Positions 31,408-39,513 of a DNA stretch of 39,513 nt are shown here, piece by piece. Under the pieces are notes generated by a model. The model was not told where the DNA came from and searched no databases. It saw nothing but the letters and a program-made list of their open reading frames with translations. Each line of letters opens with the position of its first letter. Position 1 is the first letter of the stretch. The position numbers and the translations under genes are program-made. Origin of the DNA: Pseudomonadota bacterium (GTDB lineage: Bacteria; Myxococcota_A; UBA9160; UBA4427); the NCBI GenBank assembly GCA_022361175.1, contig JAKSBN010000381.1, positions 1 to 39,513 of the forward strand, given 5' to 3'.

Positions 31408-32175
31408 ATGAGCCAGGAAGACACCGAGGCCCCGAGCGAAGCGCCCCTGGCCGCGACGCTTCTTCGCGGCGAAGAGACGGCCGACGCTCGCACCGCCGAG
31501 CGCTGGGCCTACTCGAAGTGGGGCCGCCGCCTCGTGTCGGCGTTCGTGCTCTACCACGCCGCGATCCTGCTCGTCCACAACCTGCCCGCGCAGGGGCTGT
31601 CGCGGGGCCTGCACCGGTTCTTCAACGTCTCGCTGGACATGCACAGCTACCTGCGCGCGACGGGCACCACCCAGAGCTGGGAGATGTTCGCGCCCAATCC
31701 CCGGCGCAACAACGTCTTCATGAAGGTGCTGGTGGTGGACCGGGACGGCGTGATCCACGACCTGAAACACGACGCCTACGGCGTCGACCGCTTCCCATAC
31801 CTCTTCTACGACCGCCTCGGCAAGATCAACCGACGCATCGGAGACCGGAGGGGTTACCGGCCGTTCTACGCCGCGTGGGTGTGCCGTGAATGGGAACGCA
31901 CCCACGGCGGCGAGGCGGCAGACACGGTGCGCTTCGTGCGGATGTGGACCCAGATCCCGCATCCCGACCGAGTCATCGCGGGCGCGGGCGGCCGCCTCGC
32001 CGACATGGGATACGACCCGATGCAGCTGCCGCTGCGGGAGCGCGAAGAAGACACCTTTGCGTGCCGCAGCACGCCCCACGCGCGACTGCCCGACACGCTG
32101 CGCCGGCGCTACGGGCTTCCACCCGTCGGAAGCGAGGACGAGCCCCCCGTGCGCGGCCCGGAGGAGCGCTCGTGA
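31408..32175 (+). CDS. HTTM-associated membrane-anchored protein
   Basis: 255 residues with one hydrophobic segment (about residues 42-58, VSAFVLYHAAILLVHNL) and a soluble C-terminal part. The phrase SWEMFAPNPRRNNVFMKVLV followed by DRDGVIHDL resembles the domain seen in or beside HTTM proteins, where W-x-MFAPxP marks the region after the first helices. This is recalled from general gene-neighbourhood knowledge, not a named family. The stop overlaps the GTG of the HTTM gene (GTGA), so the two are made together and probably form a complex in the inner membrane. No catalytic motif is identified. Confidence 0.65.
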   Translation: MSQEDTEAPSEAPLAATLLRGEETADARTAERWAYSKWGRRLVSAFVLYHAAILLVHNLPAQGLSRGLHRFFNVSLDMHSYLRATGTTQSWEMFAPNPRRNNVFMKVLVVDRDGVIHDLKHDAYGVDRFPYLFYDRLGKINRRIGDRRGYRPFYAAWVCREWERTHGGEAADTVRFVRMWTQIPHPDRVIAGAGGRLADMGYDPMQLPLREREEDTFACRSTPHARLPDTLRRRYGLPPVGSEDEPPVRGPEERS

Positions 32176-34004
32176 CGGCCCTGCTCGGAGCCGTCGGCGG
32201 GCCGGAGGTCGACGTCTCGCCGGCGGCGGCGCTGGTCACGGTCCTCGCCCTCGTGGCGATGGCGGCCGTAGGGGGCTTCTTCCTCACGCGCCCCGAACTG
32301 TGGCGACGGCTCTGGTTCGACCGCGTCGACCCGCGGCCGGCCGCCCTCATGCGCATCTTCTTCGGCACCATCGTGCTGGTGAACTTCGCCGGGCTCCTGT
32401 GGCCGTCCGGCCCCCTCGAGCACTCCGTCGCGCGACACCTCTTCACGGACGAGGGGCTGTGGCTGACTGAACTCGCACGCCAGAACTACGGGGGTGAGCT
32501 CCGGACGCTGTGGGATCCCGAGCACGGCTTCCAACGCTGGACCGACCCCTTGCGCGTGCTGTGGGGCAACTTCACGGTGCTCCACTTCCGCAGCGATCCG
32601 GGTTTTGCCTTCCCCCTCTACGCGGCGATGCTGGGATCGCTCGTCCTCATGATCGCCGGCTGGCGCACGCGGGCGGCCACGGTCGTCGCCTGGGTGCTGG
32701 TCGAGACCTTCTACCGCTACAACCCGATCTTCTACACCGGAAGCGACAACGTGGTGCGAGTCTTCCTGTTCCTGGGAATGCTCACCCAGTGGGGCGAGGC
32801 CTACTCCCTGGACAGCCTGCGCCGCCGCCGCAGAGCCATCCTGGAGGAGGGGGCCTCGGCCCTCCCGGCGCTGCGGAAGATCCCGGCTTGGCCCCTGCGA
32901 CTGATGATGCTCCAGCTCTGCTGCATCTACACAGCCACCGGCCTCCTCAAGAGCGGCTCCACCTGGCAGGACGGAACGGCGCTCTACTTCGCCCTCAACC
33001 TCGACCACTTCTACCGGCTGCCCCAGACCCACGTGGTCACGTGGGCCCACCACTTCGGTGTGTTGCCGGCCCTGACCGCGCTGGTCCGCTGGTTCGAGAT
33101 CGCCTTTCCCCTGGCGGCCGTCGGGGTTGTCCTGAACGCGTGGGAGCGGGAACGCGCCGCCGGATGCTGGCCGCAGGCCCCCACCTGGCGGCGCACGCTC
33201 GGCGTCGCCTGGCTTTCGCTGGCATGGGCGGCGCTGGCGATCGTGCTCGGGATCGCCGCCTTCTTCACCCTCCCCCACCGGGTGCCGAGCGACTGGTCCC
33301 AAACACAGGTGGTCCTGCTGGTGGCGGCGATGACGCTGCCGCTTCCCGCAGCCGTAGCGATGGCCTACCTCGGGCTGCGGCGGTTCCTGCCGCGGGTCCA
33401 CCGTTTCACTCGGCACTGGCTCTTGGGCAAGCGGTCGTGGCTCTTCTTCGGACTCGGGATGCACATCGGTATCGGAATGAGCCTGAACGTCGGCACCTTC
33501 GCCGAGGTGATGGTGGCCACGTACTGCGTCTGGCTCCGCGGCGAGGATCTGGACGCTTTCTGGCGTTGGGTCGGCTCGCGCCGAGCCCGACCCGGCGAGA
33601 ACGGGCGCCCCCAGCGGAGCCGCTGGGAGAAGCTGCTGCTGTTGCCCGTCGACGCGCTCCGCTACCGCCGTCCGGCGCCGAAGCCCGTCGTCCTCCACCA
33701 CCCGGACGACGCCAGCGTTCGGCGCGCCGCCTTGCTGCGGCTCCTCGACGTGGCGGGGAGGCTGGTGTTCGAACCGGACGACGCCAGCGCCCCGGAGTCG
33801 CTGCGCGTGCGGCTCGCGGACGGTCGCGTCGTCGCTGGCAACGCCGCGGCGGCTGCGCTCACGGCGATTTTCCCCGCGCTCTGGCCCCTTCGACCGGTGT
33901 CTTGGCTCCCCGGCGTGGGCGCGCTGGTCCGGGGCCTCCTGTCCCAGCGTCCGGAGCCGGCTTCGGAGCGCGATCGCGAAGCGGAAGATCCCCCGCCGGC
34001 CTGA
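32172..34004 (+). CDS. HTTM domain protein with CxxC-less DCC-like C-terminus
   Basis: 610 residues, GTG at 32172 with GAGGAG five bases upstream. Residues about 55-430 hold many membrane helices matching the HTTM domain (related to vitamin-K-dependent gamma-carboxylase), with segments such as LMRIFFGTIVLVNFAG, GWRTRAATVVAWVLVE, NPIFYTGSDNVVRVFLF and LQLCCIYTATGLLKSGSTW. The last 100 residues resemble the DCC/DUF393 thiol-oxidoreductase domain, with a strand, RLLDVAGRLVFEP, DGRVVAGNAA and PVSWLPGVGALVRGLL. However, the DxxCxxC active site is replaced by HHPDDASVRR. The activity of bacterial HTTM proteins is largely unknown. Translationally coupled to the gene at 31408. Confidence 0.82.
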   Translation: MTALLGAVGGPEVDVSPAAALVTVLALVAMAAVGGFFLTRPELWRRLWFDRVDPRPAALMRIFFGTIVLVNFAGLLWPSGPLEHSVARHLFTDEGLWLTELARQNYGGELRTLWDPEHGFQRWTDPLRVLWGNFTVLHFRSDPGFAFPLYAAMLGSLVLMIAGWRTRAATVVAWVLVETFYRYNPIFYTGSDNVVRVFLFLGMLTQWGEAYSLDSLRRRRRAILEEGASALPALRKIPAWPLRLMMLQLCCIYTATGLLKSGSTWQDGTALYFALNLDHFYRLPQTHVVTWAHHFGVLPALTALVRWFEIAFPLAAVGVVLNAWERERAAGCWPQAPTWRRTLGVAWLSLAWAALAIVLGIAAFFTLPHRVPSDWSQTQVVLLVAAMTLPLPAAVAMAYLGLRRFLPRVHRFTRHWLLGKRSWLFFGLGMHIGIGMSLNVGTFAEVMVATYCVWLRGEDLDAFWRWVGSRRARPGENGRPQRSRWEKLLLLPVDALRYRRPAPKPVVLHHPDDASVRRAALLRLLDVAGRLVFEPDDASAPESLRVRLADGRVVAGNAAAAALTAIFPALWPLRPVSWLPGVGALVRGLLSQRPEPASERDREAEDPPPA

Positions 34005-34056
34005 AGCGCCGCGCGCAAGCTTCGACACGTTCCCGAGCCCACCCCATACTGAGCGC

Positions 34057-35115
34057 ATGGACCGCGCCGATCTCGAGACCGCGTTTCGCCTCCAAGCGGG
34101 CATCTGCCAGTACCTGGGGTCGCCGTTCTATCAGGCCCTGATGACGACCGCCCTCGCCGACGTGCGCGCAGACGGGCGGGTGGCGCAGCTGCTCGATGGC
34201 TGGTCCGGCGATCCCGTGCGCGCGTTCCTGCCTCTGCGCCTGTTCGGAGCCGTCCACGAGATCGTGCTGGCCGGCGCCGCCCCCGCCCTGGCGCGCTACT
34301 ACCCGACCATGGGCGGTACCGCCGATCCCGATGCCGCGTGGCCGGCCTTCCTCGACGTGCTCGTCCAGCACCCGGACCGCGTGCACGAGACGCTGCAGCG
34401 CTTTCCGCAGACCAACGAGGTGCGACGCTCCGCGGGGCTCTTGGGAGGCTTCCTCGAGGTGGCCCGACGCACGGGCCTCCCGTTGCGCTTGCGCGAGCTG
34501 GGCTGCAGTGCCGGCCTCAACCTGCAGTGGCGGCGCTACCGCTATCGCCTGGGTCCGCACGTCTGGGGCGATCGGGACTCCGGCGTCGCGATCGAAGCAG
34601 AGTGGGACGGACCGCCGCCACACCTGGCATCCCTCCCCGAGATCGAGAGCCGAGCCGGCTGCGACCTGGATCCGCGGCCCATCGACGACGAGAACGCGGT
34701 CCGCCGGCTCGAGTCCTACGTCTGGGCCGACCAGCCCGAGCGTCTGCAGCAGCTGCGGGCGGCGATACGAGTGGCCCGGGAAGACCCTCCCCGTGTCGAC
34801 CACGCCAGCGCCGCAGAATGGCTGGCGGCCGAACTGTCTGCCCCGCCGCCCGGCGTCTGCACCGTCGTGTACCACTCTTCCGTCTGGAACTACCTGCCCC
34901 CCGAAGAACAGGACCGGGTCCGCGGGCATCTGGAAGCGGCGGGCCGCGCCGCCTCCGCCGGTCAGCCCCTGGCCTGGCTGCGCCACGAGGACACCGGAGA
35001 GCTCGGTGCCGTCGAGATCCGGCTGCAGCTGTGGCCGGACGGCGAGGAACGACTCCTCGGCCTGGGACACCCCCACGGCCGACGCGTCGAGTGGTACGAA
35101 ACGACCAGTCGATAG
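34057..35115 (+). CDS. DUF2332 domain protein
   Basis: 352 residues matching DUF2332 (PF10094). Supporting segments are LETAFRLQAGICQYLGSPFY at the N-terminus, RLFGAVHEIVLAGAAPALAR, RETLQ-type NEVRRSAGLLGGF, LRLRELGCSAGLNLQWRRYR in the middle, and CTVVYHSSVWNYLPPEEQ near residue 270. The E-x-G-x-S-A-G-L-N stretch is reminiscent of a SAM-binding glycine loop, so a methyltransferase-like fold is suspected, but activity is not established. It starts 52 bp after the HTTM gene, and its stop is 127 bp before the H-NOX gene. Confidence 0.88.
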   Translation: MDRADLETAFRLQAGICQYLGSPFYQALMTTALADVRADGRVAQLLDGWSGDPVRAFLPLRLFGAVHEIVLAGAAPALARYYPTMGGTADPDAAWPAFLDVLVQHPDRVHETLQRFPQTNEVRRSAGLLGGFLEVARRTGLPLRLRELGCSAGLNLQWRRYRYRLGPHVWGDRDSGVAIEAEWDGPPPHLASLPEIESRAGCDLDPRPIDDENAVRRLESYVWADQPERLQQLRAAIRVAREDPPRVDHASAAEWLAAELSAPPPGVCTVVYHSSVWNYLPPEEQDRVRGHLEAAGRAASAGQPLAWLRHEDTGELGAVEIRLQLWPDGEERLLGLGHPHGRRVEWYETTSR

Positions 35116-35242
35116 CGGGACTTCTCCCCACGCATCGAGACATCGCGCCGCAAGCCGCGCCCCTGCCTCAAGCAAGCGGAACCCGGAACCGATCGATGCT
35201 CTGGTGTGCGGCGCCCTCTCCAGCCGCGCACGCGGAGTCGTC

Positions 35243-35791
35243 ATGAAAGGCATCATCTTCAATCTCTTCGAGGATTTCGTCGCCGAGAACTGGGGCGCCG
35301 AGACCTACGAAGAGATCATCGACGCCTGCGAGCTCAAGACCCAGGAGCCCTTCGTCGCGCCGGGCGGATACCCCGACGAGGACCTGATCGAGATCGTCTC
35401 GCAAGCGGTCGAGCGCCTCGACGTGCCCCTTCCGGACGCACTGCGCGCCTTCGGCCGCTACTGCTTTCCTCGTTTGGTAGAAGCCTATCCGGTCTTCGCC
35501 GAAGGCCAGAACGACGCCAAGCAGTTCCTCCTGACGGTCGAGTCCGTCATCCACGTCGAGGTGCGAAAGCTCTTTCCCGACGCCAATCCCCCGACCTTCG
35601 AGTACCGCGATTCCGAGGCGGACGAGTTGGTGATCCGCTACCGCTCGGACCGGAAGTTCTGCCACCTGATGGAGGGACTCCTGGAAGGAGTGGCCGACCA
35701 TTTCACCACGTCGATCACGTCCAACCAGACCCGCTGCGCTCTAGAGGGAGCACCGGACTGCGAGTTCCACCTTCGCTTCGGCGGTGGCTAG
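35243..35791 (+). CDS. H-NOX heme nitric-oxide sensor
   Basis: 182 residues, the normal size of a stand-alone H-NOX domain (PF07700). It opens with MKGIIFNLFEDFVAENWG. Using Thermoanaerobacter tengcongensis H-NOX as reference, all key positions appear with an offset of +2: proximal heme ligand H104, kinking proline P117, and the heme-propionate motif YxSxR as Y133-S135-R137. The position of the distal O2-stabilising Tyr (Y140 in that protein) is Leu here, so the heme should bind NO but not O2. No membrane segment, so it is cytoplasmic. It is the first gene of an operon with a histidine kinase two bases downstream, the classical partner. Confidence 0.95.
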   Translation: MKGIIFNLFEDFVAENWGAETYEEIIDACELKTQEPFVAPGGYPDEDLIEIVSQAVERLDVPLPDALRAFGRYCFPRLVEAYPVFAEGQNDAKQFLLTVESVIHVEVRKLFPDANPPTFEYRDSEADELVIRYRSDRKFCHLMEGLLEGVADHFTTSITSNQTRCALEGAPDCEFHLRFGGG

Positions 35792-35793
35792 CC

Positions 35794-37071
35794 GTGTCCG
35801 AGGACAGCGCTCTCCAACGCAGGCTCGAACGCGAGAAGCGGAAGGTTCGCGCGCTCGAGCAGATGATCGAGGACCAGACGCGTTCGCTGTACCTCGCCCA
35901 CGAGCGTTTGCGCCGGGTCGTCGAGACCCTAGACGGGGCGCTCTTCGTCACGGATGCGGCCGGAGCGATCGAATCGGCGAACCCGGCCGCCGAAGCCCTC
36001 CTGGGCTGGGACGACGACTCCCTTGCCGGGACTTCCCTCTCCGAACTGCTCGATCCCTCGACTCTTCGCGACACGACCGCCGGCGCCAGCGTCCGGAAGG
36101 CGGAGATCTCGCTACGAGGCCGCGACGGGACCGAGATCCCGGTGCTCTTCTCCGCCACGCCCTTGGGAGCCGGAGAGGATCAGGAGGGGATCGTGTGCAT
36201 CGCCACGGATCTGCGCGAGCGCCGTCAGCTCGAGCTGGAACTCCGCCACGCGCAGAAGCTCGAGTCGATCGGTCAGCTGGCGGCGGGAATCGCTCACGAG
36301 ATCAACACTCCGATCCAGTTCGTCGGCGACAGCACGCACTTTCTGGGTGAGGCCTACGAGGATCTCCACGGAGTTCTCGAGCACTATCGCGCCCTGCGCC
36401 AGACCGTCGAGACGCGCGGCGAGCCCGGCCCGATCCTGGAGAAGATCTCGGATGCGGAGGAGGAGGCCGACACGGAGTTCTTGGCGGCCGAGATCCCGAA
36501 AGCGGTGCGGCGCACATTGGATGGAATCGAACGGGTCGCATCCATCGTGCGCGCCATGAAGGAGTTCGCGCACCCCGGGGACGCCGAGAAGGCGCCCGCG
36601 GACCTGAACCAAGCCATCGAGACGACGCTCACGGTGGGCCGCAACGAGTACAAGTACATCGCCGACGTGGAAACCGATCTCGGCTCCATTCCCCTGGTGA
36701 TCTGCAACGTGGGCGACATCAATCAGGTGATCCTGAACCTGGTCGTGAACGCGGCCCACGCGATCGAGTCGAGGCAGGGCGACAGCGGAGAGAGGGGACA
36801 GATCTGGGTGCGCACCCGCCACTCGGGCGACGACGTGGAGATCGACGTCCGCGATACGGGTGGCGGAATTCCGGCTGACGTTCGCGAACGGGTCTTCGAC
36901 CCGTTCTTCACCACCAAGGAGGTCGGCAAGGGGACCGGCCAGGGTCTGGCCATTTCCCGCTCGGTCGTGGTCGATCGGCACGGGGGGGATCTTCGCTTCG
37001 AGGTGGAAGAAGGCGTCGGGACGACGTTTGTCATTCGCCTGCCCATCGAGGCCCCAGATGGCCGAGACTAA
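35794..37071 (+). CDS. PAS-domain sensor histidine kinase, H-NOX partner
   Basis: 425 residues, GTG at 35794, two bases after the H-NOX stop. An N-terminal coiled coil (about 5-45) precedes a PAS domain (about 40-140, TLDGALFVTDAAGAIESANP). The HisKA box is GIAHEINTPIQF with H168 as phospho-acceptor. The ATPase domain has NQVILNLVVNAAHAI (N box), DTGGGI (G1), and FDPFFTTKEVGKGTGQGLAI (F/G2). There are no transmembrane helices and no receiver domain, so it is a soluble kinase controlled by H-NOX, as with HnoK. The PAS domain could add a second input. Its 3' end overlaps the next gene by 14 bases, so kinase and regulator are coupled. Confidence 0.93.
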   Translation: MSEDSALQRRLEREKRKVRALEQMIEDQTRSLYLAHERLRRVVETLDGALFVTDAAGAIESANPAAEALLGWDDDSLAGTSLSELLDPSTLRDTTAGASVRKAEISLRGRDGTEIPVLFSATPLGAGEDQEGIVCIATDLRERRQLELELRHAQKLESIGQLAAGIAHEINTPIQFVGDSTHFLGEAYEDLHGVLEHYRALRQTVETRGEPGPILEKISDAEEEADTEFLAAEIPKAVRRTLDGIERVASIVRAMKEFAHPGDAEKAPADLNQAIETTLTVGRNEYKYIADVETDLGSIPLVICNVGDINQVILNLVVNAAHAIESRQGDSGERGQIWVRTRHSGDDVEIDVRDTGGGIPADVRERVFDPFFTTKEVGKGTGQGLAISRSVVVDRHGGDLRFEVEEGVGTTFVIRLPIEAPDGRD

Positions 37072-38284
37072 GCCGCGCGTTCTCTTCGTGGACGACGAAG
37101 TGGAGCTCCTCGAGGGTCTCCGTACGTCGCTGAGGCGACAACGCCGACTTTGGGAGATGACGTTCGTGGCGGACGGCGAGAGCGGTCTCGAGGAGCTTTC
37201 GAAGGCGGAGTACGACGTCATCGTCTCGGACATGCGCATGCCGCGCATGGACGGGGCGACCTTTCTCCACCACGCGCGGCAGCGTCACCCCGGCGCCATC
37301 CGGCTGGCACTCACGGGACATGCCGACGATCGTCTCTCCATGCGCGCCATTCCCGTGACTCAACAATGGCTGGCAAAGCCCTGCGATCGGGAACGCCTGG
37401 TCGGCTCCATCGGGCAGGCGCTGGCCGTGCGCGCGCTCGTCGGCGACCCGCAACTGCTCCAGGCAGCTGGCGGCATCGCGGCGCTGCCTTCGGCGCCGCG
37501 ACTCTATACCCACATTCTCGACATCACCTCCGACCCGGACTGCGCACTCGAGGACGTGACGAAGGTCTTGGAGCGGGACCCCGGCATGAGCGCCCGGGTT
37601 CTGCAGCTCGTCAACTCGGCCTACTTCTCGCTGCCTCGAAACGTCAGTCACGTCGCCGATGCGGTCGCGTTTCTCGGACTGGAGACGATTACGCAACTCG
37701 TACTCGCGCAGGAAGTCTTCACGTGCCTGGAGCCCGCCGATGAGGTCGCCGGGCTCGAGGCGGACGGCCTCCAGGCCCACTCCGTGTTGACCGGACGCAT
37801 CGGGGCGCGGATCGCCGCGGAACTCGATGCCGTCTCGCCCGAGGACGCGTTCACGGCGGGCATCCTCCACGACGTCGGCCTGCTGCTCTTCGCGACGACC
37901 GCTCCCGAAGAGCTTCGAAGGAGCCTCCAGCGATCGATCGAGGAGGACCGCCCGCTGGCAGAGATCGAGCGCTCCGAAGAGGGTGCCACGCACGCCGAGG
38001 CGGGCGGGTATCTGCTGGCCACCTGGGGGCTGCCGGTAGCGCTCGTCCTGGCCGTGGCGCATCACCACGAGCCTGGCGGTCTCGACGACCTGGACCTGAC
38101 GGGGGTCACCCACGTCGCCAGCGCGCTCGCCACCGAAATCGAGGTGACGCAGCGGGGAGCGGGCAAGGCCTCGGCGCTCGATCTCGACTACCTGGCCCGA
38201 GTCGGTGTGGAGAGCCGCTTGCCGGACTGGCGGGCTCTGGCCGCCGACGAGGCGGCCCTCGGTGCCGAGGAGGGACGCCCGTGA
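37058..38284 (+). CDS. Response regulator with HDOD output domain
   Basis: 408 residues from ATG 37058. The receiver domain (1-130) has the acidic pair in FVDDE (11-13), the phospho-acceptor D58 in VSDMRMP, LALTG with the switch Thr, and LAKPCD with the conserved Lys. The rest is an HDOD domain (PF08668): LPSAPRLYTHILDITSDPDC, VLERDPGMSARVLQLVNSAY, VADAVAFLGLETITQLVLAQ, then FTAGILHDVGLLLF and VALVLAVAHHHEP. HDOD proteins are generally non-enzymatic and act through protein contacts in signalling. It overlaps the kinase upstream and the next regulator (GTGA) downstream. This is the expected target of H-NOX-controlled phosphorylation, together with the next gene. Confidence 0.93.
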   Translation: MAETKPRVLFVDDEVELLEGLRTSLRRQRRLWEMTFVADGESGLEELSKAEYDVIVSDMRMPRMDGATFLHHARQRHPGAIRLALTGHADDRLSMRAIPVTQQWLAKPCDRERLVGSIGQALAVRALVGDPQLLQAAGGIAALPSAPRLYTHILDITSDPDCALEDVTKVLERDPGMSARVLQLVNSAYFSLPRNVSHVADAVAFLGLETITQLVLAQEVFTCLEPADEVAGLEADGLQAHSVLTGRIGARIAAELDAVSPEDAFTAGILHDVGLLLFATTAPEELRRSLQRSIEEDRPLAEIERSEEGATHAEAGGYLLATWGLPVALVLAVAHHHEPGGLDDLDLTGVTHVASALATEIEVTQRGAGKASALDLDYLARVGVESRLPDWRALAADEAALGAEEGRP

Positions 38285-39465
38285 GCGACCCCGGAAAGAA
38301 GCCGAATGTTCTCTGCGTCGATGACGAGCCGCAGATCCTCGAGGGCCTCCAGCTTCACCTGCGCCGGGGCTACCGGGTCTCGATCGCTGCTTCGGGCGCC
38401 GAGGGGCTCGCGCGGATCCGCGAGGAAGGCCCCTTCGTCGTGGTCATTTCCGACATGCGCATGCCCGAGATGAGCGGCGCCGAGTTTCTCGCGCGCGTCC
38501 GCACCGAGGCACCCGACACTGTCCGCATCCTCCTGACGGGCCAGGCCGACGTCGAGTCGACCGTCCAGGCCGTGAACGAAGGCGGGATCTTTCGCTTCCT
38601 CACCAAGCCCTGTCCGCCCGATCGGCTGCGCGAGACGGTGGCGGCCGCCGTCGAGCAGTGGCGGCTCGTGCACGCCGAGCGAGAGCTGTTGGAAGGGACC
38701 CTCCGCAGCTCCGTCCGAGTCCTGACCGAGTCGCTGGGACTCGTGAGCCCCCCGGCCTTCAACTGCGCCTCGCGCCTCGAGAACGTCGTCGCCCAGCTGT
38801 CGGGAGAACTGGGCCTCCCGGACAAGTGGCAGTACGAAGTCGCGGCGATGCTCTCGCAGATGGGCTGCATCTCGCTGCCCGTGGCAATCCTGGACAAGTG
38901 CGCCGCTGGCGAGGCACTCGACGCCGACGAAGAACGCGCCTACCGCGCCCACCCTTCGGTGGCGAGCGAGTTGATCGGGAGCGTGCCCCGGCTCGAGACC
39001 GTGGCCGAGATGATTCGCGGCCAGCTCGATCCGGTGGACGTGTCCGCGCTGCCGGATCAACCGGAAGACTGGGAGCCCGCCGTTCTGGGCTCACAGCTGC
39101 TTCGGGCCGGACTCTTGCTCGATCGACGTGTCGCCCTCGGGCGGTCGCCGGCCGCCGCCGTTCAGGAGCTGCGACAAGAGAAGTGCGATCTTCCGGACTT
39201 CCTCATGGCGGCCTTGGAGAACGTGGAGATTCCCCAGGAGGAATGGACGCGGTCGACCGTCACCGCGGACCAGCTGGTCGCGGGCATGGTGCTGGACGGC
39301 GACGCGCGCGGCACCGACGGCCTCCTGGTCGCAGCCAAGGGGACGAAGCTGAGCCCTGCCCTGGTGCTGCGCCTGCGCAACTTCGCCTCGAGCGCCGGAT
39401 TGGAAGAACCGCTTCGCGTTCTCGTGGGCCGCACGCCTTCGGCTGCGGACGGAGAAGGGTCATGA
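38281..39465 (+). CDS. Response regulator with degenerate HD-GYP domain (HnoD-like)
   Basis: 394 residues, GTG at 38281 overlapping the preceding stop. The receiver domain has CVDDEP (12-17), D58 in ISDMRMP, LLTGQAD and FLTKPCPP. After a coiled linker the protein follows the RpfG pattern: NCASRLENVVAQLSGELGLP, then AAMLSQMGCISLP where HD-GYP enzymes have HDIGKIGIP, then HPSVASELI and LGSQLLRAGLLLD. The HD pair and the HHE/GYP signature are gone, so it cannot degrade cyclic-di-GMP. The C-terminus (LVAGMVLDGDAR, LVAAKGTKLSPALVLRLRNF) is the usual tail of such regulators. In Shewanella, HnoD, a degenerate HD-GYP protein in the H-NOX operon, modulates the active phosphodiesterase HnoB; a similar role is inferred. 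Confidence 0.9.
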   Translation: MSDPGKKPNVLCVDDEPQILEGLQLHLRRGYRVSIAASGAEGLARIREEGPFVVVISDMRMPEMSGAEFLARVRTEAPDTVRILLTGQADVESTVQAVNEGGIFRFLTKPCPPDRLRETVAAAVEQWRLVHAERELLEGTLRSSVRVLTESLGLVSPPAFNCASRLENVVAQLSGELGLPDKWQYEVAAMLSQMGCISLPVAILDKCAAGEALDADEERAYRAHPSVASELIGSVPRLETVAEMIRGQLDPVDVSALPDQPEDWEPAVLGSQLLRAGLLLDRRVALGRSPAAAVQELRQEKCDLPDFLMAALENVEIPQEEWTRSTVTADQLVAGMVLDGDARGTDGLLVAAKGTKLSPALVLRLRNFASSAGLEEPLRVLVGRTPSAADGEGS

Positions 39466-39513
39466 CCGCGCGCCCCACGGTCCTCTTCGTCGACGACGAG
39501 CCGGACGTAACGG
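39462..39513 (+). CDS. Third response regulator, N-terminal fragment at window edge
   Basis: The ATG at 39462 overlaps the previous stop (ATGA). The 17 visible residues MTARPTVLFVDDEPDVT are the first beta strand and acidic pocket of a CheY-like receiver domain. The rest lies outside the window, so its output domain (HD-GYP, kinase or DNA-binding) is unknown. By comparison with known H-NOX operons, an active HD-GYP phosphodiesterase or a second kinase is possible. Confidence 0.85.
   Translation, partial: MTARPTVLFVDDEPDVT

Overview
The window is G+C-rich DNA with dense genes, many GTG starts and frequent GTGA/ATGA stop-start overlaps. It looks like a chromosomal segment of an uncultured bacterium. 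The mix suggests a Myxococcota, Binatota or related 'deltaproteobacterial' lineage: sulfotransferase plus DUF1214, an F420-type LLM oxidoreductase, two FAD monooxygenases, DUF2378-like proteins, HTTM, DUF3142, and an H-NOX two-component operon. This placement is inference from gene families, because the window holds no rRNA or tRNA marker. No IS element, phage gene, CRISPR array, tRNA or rRNA was seen, and no stretch over 300 bases lacks a gene.

Layout. 1-5242 (minus): thioesterase edge fragment, GH3 beta-glucosidase with a PA14 insert, DUF1214 protein and sulfotransferase. 5303-7155: ABM monooxygenase and SnoaL-like protein (minus) diverge from an F420-type oxidoreductase (plus) across a KstR/TetR-like operator. 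7177-10411 (minus): GT39-type membrane glycosyltransferase and a Baeyer-Villiger-like FAD monooxygenase. 10559-14835: a patch with three damaged genes (MAPEG remnant, EamA transporter with an amber stop, frameshifted oxidoreductase-like protein) among a PH-like membrane protein, a Sel1-repeat protein, a 7TM protein and a small membrane-anchored protein. 14980-17758: DUF3142 protein and a large secreted helical-repeat protein.

17787-23096 holds two DUF2378-like paralogs, an SMP-30 lactonase overlapping an alpha/beta-hydrolase lipoprotein, an Asp-box propeller protein paired with a MoaD/ThiS-like protein, and a VOC protein. 23225-25631: AraC regulator, a second 7TM paralog and a DUF2867 protein. 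25806-27362: a second FAD monooxygenase with an altered fingerprint. 27381-30264 (minus): two tandem diiron-carboxylate proteins, a zinc-ribbon protein and an Erm/KsgA-like rRNA methyltransferase. 30522-35115 (plus): two-domain VOC protein, a HTTM gene pair and DUF2332.

The most coherent system is at 35243-39513 (plus, running off the edge): H-NOX gas sensor, PAS histidine kinase, REC-HDOD regulator, REC plus degenerate HD-GYP regulator, and the start of a third REC protein. It reads as a nitric-oxide signalling operon related to hnoX-K-B-C-D, but with an HDOD output. The second most interesting is the tandem diiron/zinc-ribbon cluster, where both paralogs keep a full set of six iron ligands.
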